Source: Paragorgia papillata
Taxonomy: Eukaryota; Cnidaria; Anthozoa; Scleralcyonacea; Coralliidae
DNA length: 64,000 nt
NCBI GenBank assembly: GCA_035771165.1
Contig: JAWNZC010000337.1
Span: 5,075,501 to 5,139,500 of the forward strand
Direction of reading: 5' to 3'
Shown here piece by piece: positions 60,921 through 64,000 of this stretch. The notes below the pieces were generated by a model. The model saw only the letters and a list, made by a program, of their open reading frames with translations, was not told the origin of the DNA and made no database searches. Position 1 is the stretch's first letter; each line of letters begins with the position of its first letter. The position numbers were made by a program, and so were the translations under genes.

Positions 60921-62997
60921 TTACTGTGGTTTGTTGAGTACCTCAGTCCAAAATTTTTTTGATTTGGATGAATTCTCGATTTTCTATGCCCTGTTGAAAT
61001 GTCGAAAATCGCCGCCATTTTGGTTCACGGCCGAATTGCAAGCAAAGTTTCAAAAGGCATGGAACTAGCACATTTATGACGTAGATGTTAAAAATATGCT
61101 TCTGAGTTCTGTCTTCTGGCAATTTTCCAATCTCGAGCCCATAGTCACCCCTTTTTTGGTCAGCGGGAGAGCGCGGGGGAGACTCTGGGGAAACTGGATT
61201 GATTCTCTGTTTTGATTGGCTCATTTAAATTTATTGAATTCATCGATTCAAAACATACAGATTGTAAAATAATGAAAGTCAAATATATTGCTTAATTCAA
61301 TAAACATATGTATCTTCAAATTTAGACGCCTCATTTACGTCTCCTCTCTTTGTTTAATATATCTGGGTCTATATAAATTTAAAACACTTAAGACGAATTT
61401 CGAACAACATTAATTCGCAATGAACAAAACAATCCCCAGTGGGATTTGTCGTTATACTTGATGTATAAATTTAAAACAATTTAAACAACGAAAAAGCATA
61501 TTTAAGACAATTAAATAAGGAATCAGCCTTCGCACTCGTATTAAAAGGCTTGTGATCGTCTGATCGAGGACGATATTGGCGTCGTGAATTGATAGTTTAG
61601 TAAGTTTACCTTGGATTTCACGAACGTATATGTCAAGTGCCACCGCCAGCAGTGTCAGTCTTTCTCCGACAATTTTAACGTGCATTTGATCTGCATTTTA
61701 TGCAGGGTTCTCACAAATATATAGTATTTGCGATTTCAAACAAATATAATGAACACAACGCACATCCTGTACAGCAGCTGAGGCTACGATCATGCGCTTA
61801 ACAACCGGAACCCCTCATTTCAGGGGTAATTAAATCCAATTTCCCCAGAGTCTCCCCCGCGCTCTCCCGCTGACCAAAAAAGGGGTGACTATGGGCTCGA
61901 GATTGGCAATTTTCTGAAGAGCATAGATGTCCAAAAGAATATTGGAAGCACGGAGATCAATATATTTTATTCAAAGAATGTTCGCTTTCAGCTTTGAAGT
62001 ATGAAATCGTTTCTCAGCTGACTTGATTGTCTTTGGATTGGTCTGATTGCAAGAGTTTATGGACATATACTATACATCGGATACTATTCTTGTAGCAATA
62101 GTTATGATATCAACAAAGTAACAAATCCGACAGACGGAGAAACCGCCAAAACATAGACGGTTTTTCCAAAGAAAAGACCGCTACCTATAAATAGTAATGT
62201 AAGAATTCACGCAAATGAAAACAAACAAATATCCAATTTCATCATATTTTTATTAAAAATTATTAAAGAACGTTTTTGACATATACATAAAAGTTTAGAA
62301 GCATAAACTAGTGTAGAATCAGATTTAATGAAAGATATTAGAATAATAAATGAGCAAGAGAAGACAAACCATAACAATAGACGAACGTTCTCGGCGCTTC
62401 TCGCACGGCTTTGATATCCGCAGAGTCGCAGCTTGATATTATTCCCTACACTTCGTACGGCTTTCCCTCAGGGTTGCACGCACAGCTTTCCAGATAGTAA
62501 ACCACGGCAGACTTGAAGGAACATCTTATATTTTTGGCTCATCCTAGTTCTAGAGAAAAAGTCCGTAGACATAGAAGCGATAGAGCGGTAGTATTTTATA
62601 TACCTACAATGTATACAAAATACAATAGTATTAAGATTAGAAATTTGTCATTCGCGACGTATAACCGCCTGAAGGGTATAGCTTCGTATTTCATTTAGTT
62701 TATGTGATCAGAAAAATTAAAAATCAAACGCACGTACCTGTTCTCATGATAGAGAATAGCAGAGAAAAGTAGACATCCCAACAAAATACCAGTCAGTATT
62801 AAAGTGAACGAGCAATCTAGGCGTTCCGGAATCTACGTCATAAATGTGCTAGTTCCATGCCTTTTGAAACTTTGCTTGCAACTCAGGCGTGAACCAAAAT
62901 GGCGGCGATTTTCGACATTTCAACAGGGCATAGGAAATCGAGAATTCATCCAAATCAAGACATTTTTGGACTGAGGTACTCAACAAACCACAGTAAT
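60921..62997 (+). mobile_element. Long inverted-repeat element with nested insertion
   Basis: TTACTGTGGTTTGTTGAGTA (60921) faces TACTCAACAAACCACAGTAA (62997); arms pair over about 165 bp, including ATGGCGGCGATTTTCGACAT. No transposase. A family D MITE (61128..61905) is nested near the left arm. Confidence 0.75.
61128..61905 (+). mobile_element. MITE family D, copy 2, with 9-bp duplication
   Basis: CAATCTCGAGCCCATAGTCA and its exact complement continue through CCCCTTTTTTGGTCAGCGGG and GAGAGCGCGGGGGAGACTCT. The 9-bp GCAATTTTC flanks at 61119..61127 and 61906..61914. 778 bp, no ORF. Terminal CAATCTCG is shared with 35609..35810. Confidence 0.85.
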
Positions 62998-63304
62998 TTG
63001 ATTTTTTAGTCATGCAGGCATTTTATTGTATTAAAGAAAGTAAAAAATATATTTACAATTAGTAATTGATTAAACAAAATTATAAGGCGAACGGTTTCGG
63101 TCAAGATACTAAGGCTAATAAGATTTGATTCAATAATTTAAATGCCATAACATATATAGATGTAATTCAGTTAGACCCGTACAGTATAAATAATAGTAAT
63201 TATAGTGGACTGTCACCTAAATATTAAAACGAATATCGCGCTTAATTTAGATGCAATTGTTAAAGTTTAATATTGTTAGAGTTTCTGTCATTTAAAAGAG
63301 TTAA

Positions 63305-63710
63305 AGGACATTGGCAACAAAAAATAAGTTTGTCTAATTTGAAAGAACTCATAAAATTGTAATAGAAGGTCCTTTACAATTTTTTCGTATCTTTCTTCGT
63401 TTTCAAGATATTCAATTTCTTTAATATGTAAATGATGGTCTCTGACGTCATGTGCAGGGTACAGTATTTTCACACGTAGAAAAATCAGTTATATTTCTAA
63501 ATTTGTTCCACGAAATCACTTGAAACTGTGCACATAAAAACGCCTTGTCACACTGAACATTTCATAACTGCATGACGTTGCTTTGTGTATTAAACAAATT
63601 GAAATATATTGAAAACGAAGAAAGATATGAAAAAGTTGTAAAAGATCTTCTATTACAATTTTATGAGTTCTTTCAAATTAAACAAACTTAATTTTTATTG
63701 CCAATACCCT
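63305..63710 (+). mobile_element. TTAA-flanked foldback MITE
   Basis: AGGACATTGGCAACAAAAAA faces TTTTTATTGCCAATACCCT; arms extend through GAAAGAACTCATAAAATTGT. TTAA flanks both sides (63301..63304, 63711..63714). Confidence 0.8.
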
Positions 63711-63721
63711 TTAAATAACCT

Positions 63722-64000
63722 TAAAAACTCATTAATAATTCATGAGGAAAACACAAAGAAAAATCATAACCATATCGTGGTTTTATATCTGATAAAATTT
63801 TCTCCTGATTTACATAAACTTTAGCTTTGATTTTCTCGCCTTAGACAACGTTATTTTTCAAAATTACTACGCCAACGAACTTACCAAATGGTGATCGTTT
63901 TTTAAGCCATTCAAAACACTCGCAGAACGTGTTTTATCAGATCTAAAACACTCGGCTTCGCCTCGTGTTTTATATCTGATAAAACACTCCTGCTCGTGTT
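63722..64000 (+). repeat. Dispersed repeat family B, copy 2 (runs off the window)
   Basis: AACTCATTAATAATTCATGA..GGAAAACACAAAGAAAAATCAT through CTCGTGTTTTATATCTGATA; colinear with 9952..10225. Confidence 0.8.

Overview
The window is AT-rich eukaryotic nuclear DNA from an animal. It has spliced exons with GT-AG introns, introns of up to about 9.7 kb, and very dense transposon and microsatellite content. The best guess is a cnidarian, perhaps an anthozoan, from the repertoire: DUF3504/Crypton recombinase ORFs, HARBI1-like and Ty3/Gypsy remnants, a LINE with an N-terminal 2A motif, and abundant foldback MITEs. This placement is inference; sponges and other invertebrates are not excluded.

Host genes. 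(1) The firmest gene is a Ste20-family kinase of the GCK-IV group (MAP4K4/TNIK/MINK1; fly misshapen, worm mig-15). It runs on the + strand from an ATG at 41805 through eight exons to 60039, where the window stops short of the DFG exon. Exons add up to about 146 residues, from the N-terminus through the HRD catalytic loop. (2) At the left edge, a two-exon gene on the - strand (1411..249) encodes a 91-residue protein with a signal peptide and four cysteines in the mature part. (3) Two exons on the + strand (7876..7952 and 8494..8605) look like the 3' end of a gene I do not recognise.

Mobile elements, left to right. 3-16 kb: foldback elements, a tRNA-related SINE pair, a 5S-like fragment, a 1.1 kb repeat present twice, and a 930 bp near-perfect palindrome with a TA duplication. 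16.5-18.0 kb: a two-exon, apparently intact Crypton-type (DUF3504) recombinase gene on the - strand. 19.3-23.5 kb: a decayed Ty3/Gypsy element on the - strand. Its integrase end is split by a 941 bp TA-flanked element that carries a fragment of a second DUF3504 gene. 23.7-24.3 kb: a frameshifted HARBI1-like transposase. 25.0-26.95 kb: GATA, GGTA and ATGGATCG satellite arrays holding a 5'-truncated LINE. 27.1-30.8 kb: an intact 1248-codon LINE with signal peptide, 2A-like motif, endonuclease and reverse transcriptase. 31-41 kb: no recognisable gene, only MITEs, G-runs and a GGT/AGT microsatellite.

The kinase introns are packed with nested MITEs. Their target-site duplications can be read directly: TA (pogo/mariner type), TTA (Harbinger type), TTAA (piggyBac/Kolobok type), 8 bp (hAT type), 7 bp, and a 9-bp family whose ends begin CAATCTCG. 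Long open frames over satellites (25.4-26.9, 37.0-37.4, 59.5-59.8 kb) are repeat artefacts, not genes.
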